Below, piece by piece: positions 22,817 to 29,945 of a DNA stretch of 33,146 nucleotides (the stretch's first letter is position 1; the number at the start of each line of letters is the position of its first letter). This stretch comes from Gammaproteobacteria bacterium. GTDB taxonomy: Bacteria > Pseudomonadota > Gammaproteobacteria > JADZEE01. Under the pieces are notes generated by a model that saw only the letters and a program-made list of their open reading frames with translations, did no database searches and was not told where the DNA came from. The translations under genes and the position numbers were made by a program. Where the stretch lies: positions 1-33,146 of the forward strand of contig JADZEE010000165.1 in assembly GCA_020850735.1 (NCBI GenBank), written 5' to 3'.

Positions 22817-24375
22817 CCGGCCAGCCCGCCGCGTTCGCGATCGAAGGTATCCGCGGTGATCCCCTGGGCACGCAGCAGGAACTTCTGTACGCGCTCGGTC
22901 GGGGTCTTGGGCAATGCGTCCAGGATGCGCACGTAGCGCGGCACCATGAACGCGGCCATGCGCGTCTCGCAGTGCGCCAGCAGCGTCGCGGCGGTCAGCG
23001 TCGCGCCCGGTCGCGGCACGGCGCACACCATGACCTCGTCCTCGCCGAGATCCGACGGCACGGCTACCGCCGCGCATTCGAGCACCGCCGGATGGGCCAG
23101 CACGGTGCGCTCGACCTCGAACGAGGAGATGTTCTCGCCGCGGCGGCGGATCGCGTCCTTCTTACGATCGATGAAGTAGTACCAGCCGTCGGCGTCGTAC
23201 TGCAGGTAGTCGCCGGTGTGGAACCACAGGTCCTGCCAGGCCTCCACGGTCTTGTCCGCCATGGCGTAGTACTCGAGCAGCATCGCGTTGCGCCGGCGCG
23301 GGCGCACCAACAGCTCGCCGGGCGTGTCGGGGCCGACCTCTTCGCCCTCGTCGTCCACGACCAGGACCTCGTAGCCGAAATGCGGCCGGCCGCAGCTGCC
23401 GGGCCGACGCTGGTCGGGAAAGCTGCACAGCGGAATGCCGATCTCACTCATGCCGTAGCCTTCCAGCAGCGTGACGCCGAATCGGCGCTCGAATTCCTCG
23501 AAGCGGTCGCGCGGCGCGCCGGCACCGATCATGATCCTCAGCGAGTGGTCGGCGTCGTCCGCCCGCGGCTCGGCCTTGAGCAGGATCGACACGATCCCGC
23601 CGATGTAATTGAACTCGGTACAGCCGTAGCGCCGCACGGTGTCCCAGAACGTGCTCGCGGAGAAGCGGCGCAGCAGCACCATCTGCGCGCCGCTCGCCAG
23701 CGCCGGCACCGCGGACAGAAACTGGGCGTTGCCGTGGAACAGCGGCAGCGCGTTGAGCAATCGATCCTGCTCGGTGTAGCGTCCCTGCGCGCTCACCATC
23801 TCGCCCATGAACAGCGGGTAACCGTGTGGCAGCACCGCGCCTTTGGAGGGGCCCGTCGTACCGGAGGTGAACAGGATTGCCGCCGGATCGCTGGCGCGCA
23901 CGACGACCGGTGCCGGATCCGCAGCGCCCTCGAGGAAGGCTTCCCAGGTGTCGCCGCCCGGCGCATCGAGCACCACCACCCGCTCGAGCTTGGGCAACTC
24001 GCCGCGCACCGCGTCGATCTGCGGCCGCAGCCCGTCTTCGACGAAAGCGAAGCGGCAGTCGGCGCGGTCGATCATGTAGGCGAGCAGCTCGCCCCGGTGC
24101 GCGCAATTGATGGGCACCTCGACCGCACCGATGCGCGCCAGGGCAAACCAGATGAACAGAAACTCCGGCCGGTTGCCCAGCATGATCGCGACCTTGTCGC
24201 CCGGGCCGACGCCGGCGCGCTGCAGTGCGCCGGCCACCTGGCCGGCACGCGCGACGAGATCCTCGTAACCGTACACCTCGTCCTCGAAGTACAGGAACGG
24301 CCGGTTGCCGTAGCGCGCGGCCTGCCGGTCCAGCAGTTCGGGAACCGTGCGTGCGCCGTCGTGGTCCGTGCTCAA
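22813..24375 (-). CDS. ATP-dependent acyl-CoA ligase (AMP-forming, ANL superfamily)
   Basis: An adenylate-forming ligase of about 520 residues. The phosphate-binding loop TSGTTGPSKG lies at 170-179; YGMSEIG, HTGDYLQYDADGWYYFIDRK with GENIS, and the catalytic C-terminal Lys in PKTPTERVQKF follow. It resembles the CaiC/long-chain branch. No ATG or GTG fits well: I chose a TTG at 24375 with GGGGAG about 9 nt upstream; the frame stays open to 24513 but that part overlaps the HyuB gene. By analogy with benzoylacetate-CoA ligase, which follows the acetophenone carboxylase genes, it should activate the beta-keto acid. The specificity is inferred, not read from residues. Confidence 0.87.
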   Translation of the reverse strand: MSTDHDGARTVPELLDRQAARYGNRPFLYFEDEVYGYEDLVARAGQVAGALQRAGVGPGDKVAIMLGNRPEFLFIWFALARIGAVEVPINCAHRGELLAYMIDRADCRFAFVEDGLRPQIDAVRGELPKLERVVVLDAPGGDTWEAFLEGAADPAPVVVRASDPAAILFTSGTTGPSKGAVLPHGYPLFMGEMVSAQGRYTEQDRLLNALPLFHGNAQFLSAVPALASGAQMVLLRRFSASTFWDTVRRYGCTEFNYIGGIVSILLKAEPRADDADHSLRIMIGAGAPRDRFEEFERRFGVTLLEGYGMSEIGIPLCSFPDQRRPGSCGRPHFGYEVLVVDDEGEEVGPDTPGELLVRPRRRNAMLLEYYAMADKTVEAWQDLWFHTGDYLQYDADGWYYFIDRKKDAIRRRGENISSFEVERTVLAHPAVLECAAVAVPSDLGEDEVMVCAVPRPGATLTAATLLAHCETRMAAFMVPRYVRILDALPKTPTERVQKFLLRAQGITADTFDRERGGLAG

Positions 24376-24407
24376 GTCCGCATGCTCCCCGTGATACCCG
24401 ACCGCGC

Positions 24408-26489
24408 CTAGCCGTTCGCCACCGCCGGCAGATCCTCGTCCGCGACCACACCCGGATCGGGCCAGGCACCGTAATGGGCGAGCACCGCCGCCCGCGGCCG
24501 CTCGCGCAGCCAACGGGCCATGAACTCGGCATACGGCCGGCCGCTCTGCCGGCGCGCCTCGCGCACCGCCTGCCGTTCCCGCGCCGTCGCCTCGGTGTCG
24601 ATCCGCAGCGTCGCCTCCTCGTAGACCACATGGTAGACGTTGCGCGCCGCCCAGTGCGTCATGCGCTGATTGCGCAGATCGCGCGCGACCGCCTGAGGAT
24701 CGCGCTCGAGCGCGTCACCGTAGCCCCCGCCGCCGCCGACGCCGACGTAGAAAGTGTCTCCCGCGGCAAACGGCCGTACCCCCATGGCGATGTCGTGCAG
24801 ATGCCGCTCGCCCTGTTCGGGATTCGCGTCCGAGTAGACCTCGTCGAGATTGCGCGGCAGTACGGTATGGCCGTCCGCCATCAATGCCCTGAGATTGCTG
24901 CCGTTCACGTACTGGACGAAAGTCGGCGGCCCGGCGTAACCCCCGAACAGCCCCAGCGTCATGGGAAAACGCGTACCGGCACCCATGCCACCGAGCGCGA
25001 GCCCCGGGACATTGTGGACCATCAGGCCGATGCCGGCGCCGGCGCCGCCGCGGTAGCGGCCGTGGCCGTAGGATCCCTTGAAGAAATTACGGAAGGTATA
25101 CAGAAACGGCCGATCGGCCTCGGTCGCCTCGACATCCGAGCAGTCGCTCATGGTCGCGAAGAAGGCGCCCGCGACGTCCACTCCGTCCATGTCCGACCGC
25201 GCGCCGGCTCCGGTGGCGTTGATCTCCGGGCTGATATCGGCAACCGGATCGCCGAGCTGGTTGAAGCCGCCGTACACCGGGATCGCGAAACCGCTGAACC
25301 AGGCCGCGACCGCGTGCGAGGGGATGGCGCCGTAGACCATGCGGGCTCCGCACAGGAACATGCCCTGCGTGAAGCAGACCTGCACGACCGGCGCCATCGA
25401 GGTCGAGACGTCGCCGCGCGCGTTGACCATGCAGTCGTCCGGGAAGCGCCAGTCGACGGCCTCGAGCAAACCGTTGTTGGACGGCAGGTCGTGGAACAGC
25501 CAGCCGCAGAAGTACACCATCGCCAGACCGATGATGCCCTGGAAGTAACAGTTCACCGGCTTGCCCTGCGCCATCGGCGACGAACCGCTCAGGTCCAGGG
25601 TGATCGAGTCGCCCTTCTTGATCACGGTGACGTTGATGCGCGTCAGGCCCGGACCCGTGCCGACCGTGTCCATGAAGCGCGGCTGACGGTAAACGCCGTC
25701 GTTGAGCAGCGCGACACGCCGGCGCGCCGCCTCGCCGGTCACGGTCAGGATGCGGCGCAGTGCACCGATGAAGAACTCCGATCCCTGGCGCCCGAGCAGA
25801 TCCTTGATCCGCCGCTCGGCGGTGCGCGCCGCCGCCAGGCGCGCCTTGATGTCGAGGATCATCGTGCGTGGATCGCGGGTCATGGAGGCAAGCATGTTGA
25901 GCAGGTCTTCCTTGAGCCGGAAGCTCTCGCCGATCTTGATCGGCGGCACGCGCAGACCCTCCTCGTACTGCGTGCGCGCGTGTGGCGACGTGCCGCCGGG
26001 CTCGGCCCCCCCGCACTCGCCCGTGTGCACCGCGGCGCCGACGAAACACACGAGCTCGCCGTCGTGGAACACCGGGATGGCGAGCCCCATGTCCGCGTTG
26101 TGCACGCCGCCGTAGAACGGATCGTTGTAGAAGAACGCGTCGCCCTCGCGGGCGCCGACCGAGGGTTCACGGACCCAATGCTTGACGCCGTACTTCAGCG
26201 GGATCTGGCCGAGCACGGCGTGGTGGTAGATACCGGTCGCACAGACGGCGAGATCACCCTGCGCGGTGAAGATCCCGAAAGCGACGTCGCCCCAGCGCAT
26301 TGCGGTCGAGGCGCCGAGCTTCATCGTCGTTTCCTTCCCCTCCAGGGCGATCATGTGCATCTTGTGTTTGAAGATGTCGAAGTCGAGATCGCCCACGATT
26401 GCCTGCGCCGCCTGCTCGGCGGCGCTCATCGGCTCAGGCCGCATGCGCTGCACGACTTCGTAATCCCGGTTGTAGCTGAATCCGCTCAT
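24408..26489 (-). CDS. HyuB/AcxB-type subunit of an ATP-dependent ketone carboxylase (ApcD-like)
   Basis: A protein of 693 residues (about 75 kDa) of the hydantoinase B/oxoprolinase family. Blocks include GDVAFGIFTAQGDLAVCATG, FFYNDPFYGGVHNADMGLA, ITLDLSGSSPMAQGKPVNC, GRYRGGAGAGIGLMV and the glycine-rich GVGGGGGYGDALERDP near the C-terminus. The ATG at 26489 follows GGAGG. The gene stands between a HyuA-like gene (30 bp) and the acyl-CoA ligase. The size equals the roughly 75-kDa subunit of acetophenone carboxylase, and the presence of a gamma-type zinc protein in the operon favours carboxylase over hydantoinase or 5-oxoprolinase. In that class this subunit carries out the ketone enol/phosphocarboxylation chemistry (family inference). 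Confidence 0.85.
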   Translation of the reverse strand: MSGFSYNRDYEVVQRMRPEPMSAAEQAAQAIVGDLDFDIFKHKMHMIALEGKETTMKLGASTAMRWGDVAFGIFTAQGDLAVCATGIYHHAVLGQIPLKYGVKHWVREPSVGAREGDAFFYNDPFYGGVHNADMGLAIPVFHDGELVCFVGAAVHTGECGGAEPGGTSPHARTQYEEGLRVPPIKIGESFRLKEDLLNMLASMTRDPRTMILDIKARLAAARTAERRIKDLLGRQGSEFFIGALRRILTVTGEAARRRVALLNDGVYRQPRFMDTVGTGPGLTRINVTVIKKGDSITLDLSGSSPMAQGKPVNCYFQGIIGLAMVYFCGWLFHDLPSNNGLLEAVDWRFPDDCMVNARGDVSTSMAPVVQVCFTQGMFLCGARMVYGAIPSHAVAAWFSGFAIPVYGGFNQLGDPVADISPEINATGAGARSDMDGVDVAGAFFATMSDCSDVEATEADRPFLYTFRNFFKGSYGHGRYRGGAGAGIGLMVHNVPGLALGGMGAGTRFPMTLGLFGGYAGPPTFVQYVNGSNLRALMADGHTVLPRNLDEVYSDANPEQGERHLHDIAMGVRPFAAGDTFYVGVGGGGGYGDALERDPQAVARDLRNQRMTHWAARNVYHVVYEEATLRIDTEATARERQAVREARRQSGRPYAEFMARWLRERPRAAVLAHYGAWPDPGVVADEDLPAVANG

Positions 26490-26519
26490 CTGTGCCTCCA
26501 CTCAACCCGACAGGCTTGC

Positions 26520-28661
26520 TCAGCCCGCATCCGGTTCGAGCACTCCGTTGCGCCAGGGGTCCATCGTGTAACACCAGCCGGGCGCGACGACGTAGGTCGT
26601 GTCACGCGCCTCGATGATAGCCGGCCCGTCGATCCGGTTGCCAGGCTGCAGGGAATCGAGAACGTACAGCGGCGTCGCCAGGTGCCCCGCGGCGGGACCC
26701 CAGTATGCCTCCCGCGTGCCGGTACAGGCGCCGGCTGCCGGCGCCTGCGCCCCGGGCTCCTGCGCGTTGAGAGCGACCGGACTCGCCTGGATCGAGGCGG
26801 TTAGGAAGAACGACTCGATGTTGATGCCCCCGGCCAGAAAGGTCGCTTCCGGCGAGTAGATCTCCCCGTAGCGCCGCACGAACAGCTCGCACAGGGCCCG
26901 GTAGTCCTGCTCACCCGCGAGCCGCAGGCGCGGGGTCCGGATCCGGGTCAGGTTGTACTGCGATCCGAAGCGCATCTCCAGATCGAGGTGAAAACACATG
27001 TGCTCCTCGGTGTAGCCCTCCAGGCGCAGATCGCGCGTGGCCAGGTCCACCAGCTCGTCCACTACCGCGTTGAACGAGTCGACATCATCGAGGTAGCACT
27101 GCGAATTCCAGTCGAATATGCGCAGCGGCCGCGACCGCTCCCAGACCTCGGCAACCTGCATCGACGCCGCTCCGAACGCGCCCGACACACTGGAAATCGC
27201 CGGCACGACGATTCTTCCGGCGCCGATGTACGGGGCGATCGCGCAGGCGTGCGCGGCGCCCGCGCCACCGCCGGCGAACAGCGTGAATCTGCGCGGATCG
27301 TGCCCTTTCAGCGCGACTTCGTTGAACACCTCCTGGCCCATTTTCGCGTCGACGAGCGCGCGGATGCGCCAGGCCGCCTCGATCACGTCGATGCCGAGCG
27401 GGCCCGCGACGTGTTTCTCGATGACCTCGCGCGCCAGATCCGGATCGAGCGGCAGATCGCCGCCGAGGTAGTTGTCCGGGTTGTAGTAGCCGAGCACGAG
27501 ATCCGCGTCGGTCACCGTCGGCAGCTCGCCCCCCTGGTCGTAGCAGGCCGGCCCCGGCATCGAACCCGCGGACTGCGGACCGACTTCCAGGGTGTTGCCG
27601 AGCTCGTGGTTGACCCAGGCGATCGAGCCGCCGCCCGCACCGATGGACTTCACCTCCACCGCCGGGATGTTGGTCCGCCAGCGGTCGATGACCGGGATGA
27701 AGTCCTGCGTACGGATTTCACCGTCGGTGATCACACCGATGTCGAACGACGTTCCGCCCATGTCCGTGAAGATGATGTTCGCGTCCCCGGACAAGCGGCC
27801 GATCAGGGCCGACCCGTACAGACCCGCAACCGGCCCCGCGTTGTGCGAGAGCACGGCGCGCGTGCGCGACAGTTTCTTGGTTCCGCCCGTGTTGTGGACC
27901 AGCACCAGCGGGCGGCGATAACCCGAGTCCCGCAGCTCGTTGCCGAGCCTGCCGAGCGAATCGGCCATCGTGCCGTGAATGTAGGCGTTGACGATGGTCG
28001 TCATCGCGCGCGTGTACTCCCCGCACTTGGGCGAGATGTCCGAGGACAGAAAAACCGGCAGCGCGCCGAGATAGTCCTCTGGATATTCGTCCTCGATGAT
28101 GGTTCTGATTTCGCGCTCGTGCGCGGGATTCACAAACGACCAGTGCAGGCAGACCACAAACCCCATCGCCCCGCGATCGACGAGCTTCTGCAGCTGTTCG
28201 GTCACGTCCTCGCGGTCGAGTGGTGCGACGACGTTGCCATTGCAGTCCATGCGCGCGCGTACGCCCACGACCATGCTCGGTTCGACGAGCGGCGCGGGCT
28301 TGACGATACGCGCGAGGTCGCGGTTCGCTTCAATCGAGTTGCCGTCGGCCCAGCTGCGCGCGCGGCCGATGAAGATCGTGTCCTCGAAACCGGCGGTGGT
28401 TATCAGCCCGAGCTTGGGGCCCGTGCGCTCGATCAGCGCATTCGTACCCACGGTCGTGGAGTAGCGCAGCGACGAGACCTCGGCGAGGAAACTCCCGAAG
28501 TCCATGCCGGCGGAACGCGCAATCGCCCGCAGCCCCTTCATGAACCCGGTCGACAGCTCGTAGTGCGTGGTCGGTGTCTTCGCGGCGAACAGCTCGCCGC
28601 GCGCCGACACCGCGCAGAAGTCGGTGAACGTACCACCCACGTCGACCCCGATTGAATACAT
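26520..28661 (-). CDS. HyuA/AcxA-type ATPase subunit of the ketone carboxylase (ApcC-like)
   Basis: A protein of 713 residues with an actin-like ATPase fold. The phosphate-1 motif is VDVGGTFTDF (Asp7) and the phosphate-2 motif TDMGGTSFDIG (Asp300 onward). SIGAGGGSIAWVNHEL and GGGAGAAHACAIAPYIGAGR follow. All nucleotide-binding motifs look intact. The ATG at 28661 follows GGGAGG. It is one of two HyuA-like genes in this operon, as in acetophenone carboxylase, where two such subunits accompany consumption of two ATP per turnover. The two copies differ strongly, so they are not a recent duplication. Confidence 0.85.
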   Translation of the reverse strand: MYSIGVDVGGTFTDFCAVSARGELFAAKTPTTHYELSTGFMKGLRAIARSAGMDFGSFLAEVSSLRYSTTVGTNALIERTGPKLGLITTAGFEDTIFIGRARSWADGNSIEANRDLARIVKPAPLVEPSMVVGVRARMDCNGNVVAPLDREDVTEQLQKLVDRGAMGFVVCLHWSFVNPAHEREIRTIIEDEYPEDYLGALPVFLSSDISPKCGEYTRAMTTIVNAYIHGTMADSLGRLGNELRDSGYRRPLVLVHNTGGTKKLSRTRAVLSHNAGPVAGLYGSALIGRLSGDANIIFTDMGGTSFDIGVITDGEIRTQDFIPVIDRWRTNIPAVEVKSIGAGGGSIAWVNHELGNTLEVGPQSAGSMPGPACYDQGGELPTVTDADLVLGYYNPDNYLGGDLPLDPDLAREVIEKHVAGPLGIDVIEAAWRIRALVDAKMGQEVFNEVALKGHDPRRFTLFAGGGAGAAHACAIAPYIGAGRIVVPAISSVSGAFGAASMQVAEVWERSRPLRIFDWNSQCYLDDVDSFNAVVDELVDLATRDLRLEGYTEEHMCFHLDLEMRFGSQYNLTRIRTPRLRLAGEQDYRALCELFVRRYGEIYSPEATFLAGGINIESFFLTASIQASPVALNAQEPGAQAPAAGACTGTREAYWGPAAGHLATPLYVLDSLQPGNRIDGPAIIEARDTTYVVAPGWCYTMDPWRNGVLEPDAG

Positions 28662-28683
28662 GTCGCCTCCCGTGAATGCCTTT

Positions 28684-29613
28684 TCAGGCCGCCCGCAGCG
28701 CCGCGATCAGGGCGCGCAGCTCGGCGAGATCCTGGTCCGGGTCCACCGGCTCGCAGGTCGTCACGAGCAGGTTCAGGCCCGCGGCCGCCGCCACAGCGGC
28801 GGCGCCGAAGCTCTGCCGCGCCCGCGCGGGATCGTCGATCGGGATCGACGCACCGGCGCCGAGCATCGCGCCGCCGAGCGCCCCGGCCGCGGCGACGCCG
28901 TCGGCTGCGCCCGTGCCGAGCACGATCAGGTCCAGCTTGAGCTGCGCGAGCGCGCCGATGTCCCCGGCGCCCCAGCCGTCCAGGCGCAGGGCCGCCGGGA
29001 CATCGTAATAAGCGGCGAGATTGCGCAGCGTCGCGTAGCCGCGCTGGAGTGGCCGCCCGGCGGGATCCGCGTGCGCGCGCTGTTCCACGAACAGCACCAT
29101 GTCGGGCCGCGCCTTGAGCGCTTCCTCGGTCACCCGCGCGTGTATCGCCTTCACCTGCTTGAGCCCTTCTGCGCCGTCGATCCCCGGCAGGAGTTGCGCC
29201 GCCAGCGTCGCCGGGCCGATCAGCGCGGCGATGACCGCCGCCTGCGCGCCGGGACCGCTGCGCAGGCGGCGCAGCGTCTCCAGCGCCACTGCCTGGCGCG
29301 ACGCCGCCGCGGGCTCCGCCGGGAGCGCAGCGGGCGCTTCGACCAGCCGCGGCCGTTCACCGTCCCAGACCGTTTGCGCACCGCAGGCTTCGGCCATGAG
29401 CGTCGCATCCCAGGGCGCGATGATCGCGTCCGCGTCGAGGAGCTCGGCGGCGCGCTGCAGACCCGCCACCCACAAGCCCGGCTCGTCGCACATCTGCCGG
29501 TACGACACGCCGGCCAGTCGTGCCGCGAGGGTATCGACCAGCGGTGCCCACAGGGGCCGGCCCGCGGGCTGGCGAGCGAGCAATGCGGCGAACGCGGCGC
29601 GGGCGGCCGTCAC
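28684..29613 (-). CDS. URO-D-fold protein in the carboxylase operon (possible ApcE-like accessory subunit)
   Basis: A protein of 309 residues (about 32 kDa) with a uroporphyrinogen-decarboxylase-like TIM barrel pattern: LWAPLVDTLAARLAG, MCDEPGLWVAGLQRAAELLD, AVIAALIGPATLAAQLLPG and the terminal LLVTTCEPVDPDQDLAELRA. The latter resembles the closing strand and helix of this superfamily. A role in heme synthesis is unlikely from context and sequence drift. Cobalamin methyltransferase relatives need a corrinoid protein, and none is present. The GTG at 29613 overlaps the preceding stop (GTGA). Its size and position fit the separately acting roughly 34-kDa epsilon subunit of acetophenone carboxylase, but I cannot confirm homology. 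Confidence 0.55.
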   Translation of the reverse strand: MTAARAAFAALLARQPAGRPLWAPLVDTLAARLAGVSYRQMCDEPGLWVAGLQRAAELLDADAIIAPWDATLMAEACGAQTVWDGERPRLVEAPAALPAEPAAASRQAVALETLRRLRSGPGAQAAVIAALIGPATLAAQLLPGIDGAEGLKQVKAIHARVTEEALKARPDMVLFVEQRAHADPAGRPLQRGYATLRNLAAYYDVPAALRLDGWGAGDIGALAQLKLDLIVLGTGAADGVAAAGALGGAMLGAGASIPIDDPARARQSFGAAAVAAAAGLNLLVTTCEPVDPDQDLAELRALIAALRAA

Positions 29614-29945
29614 GGGGACCCGCCGAGCCGGCGCTTCAATGCGTCGACATCGAGCTCGATGTCGTGGGTCACGGGGTGGCCGGGCGGCAGGTACTCGTTG
29701 TCGATGAGCACACCGCAGGCGGGGCAATAGAACTCGATCAGGCGACAGTACTCGCGATCGAAGGTAAAACTGTGTTCACCCCCCTCGACGAGCGGCGGGT
29801 GCACCTCCTCGAGCGGCCGCTCGGCGAGCAGACAGCCTTCCTTGTAATTGCGGCGCGCCGGACCGAGCTCGGCGCCGCAGCGATTGCAGCACCACTGCTC
29901 GCGTTCGACGTCGATGTCGAGGTACTCCGTGATGCGCGCTTTCAT
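29610..29945 (-). CDS. Small zinc-binding subunit, acetone carboxylase gamma-like (ApcB-like)
   Basis: A protein of 111 residues with Cys19/Cys20, Cys23, Cys38, Cys67, Cys74 and Cys77 in WCCNRCGAELG and FYCPACGVLIDNE. These make two CxxC-type knuckles, with EGCLLAERPLEEVHPPLVEG between them as in AcxC/ApcB proteins. Its ATG overlaps the upstream HyuA stop (ATGA) and its stop overlaps the next gene. This small protein is the best discriminator that the HyuA/HyuB genes here form a ketone carboxylase. Its structural zinc site probably helps assemble the complex. Confidence 0.8.
   Translation of the reverse strand: MKARITEYLDIDVEREQWCCNRCGAELGPARRNYKEGCLLAERPLEEVHPPLVEGGEHSFTFDREYCRLIEFYCPACGVLIDNEYLPPGHPVTHDIELDVDALKRRLGGSP

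Noticed and set aside
24225..26804. Long plus-strand open frame of 859 codons opposite the HyuB gene
   Set aside because: High GC keeps antisense frames open; the composition is Arg/His/Asp-rich with no family motif, while the minus strand holds a clear HyuB-like protein.
24408..28661. HyuA/HyuB pair as hydantoinase or 5-oxoprolinase
   Set aside because: A second HyuA gene, an AcxC/ApcB-like zinc protein and an adjacent CoA ligase fit a ketone carboxylase better; hydantoinase operons usually carry a racemase or carbamoylase, which are absent.
28684..29613. Uroporphyrinogen decarboxylase of heme synthesis
   Set aside because: Embedded and translationally coupled in a catabolic operon, shorter than HemE and without other heme genes nearby.
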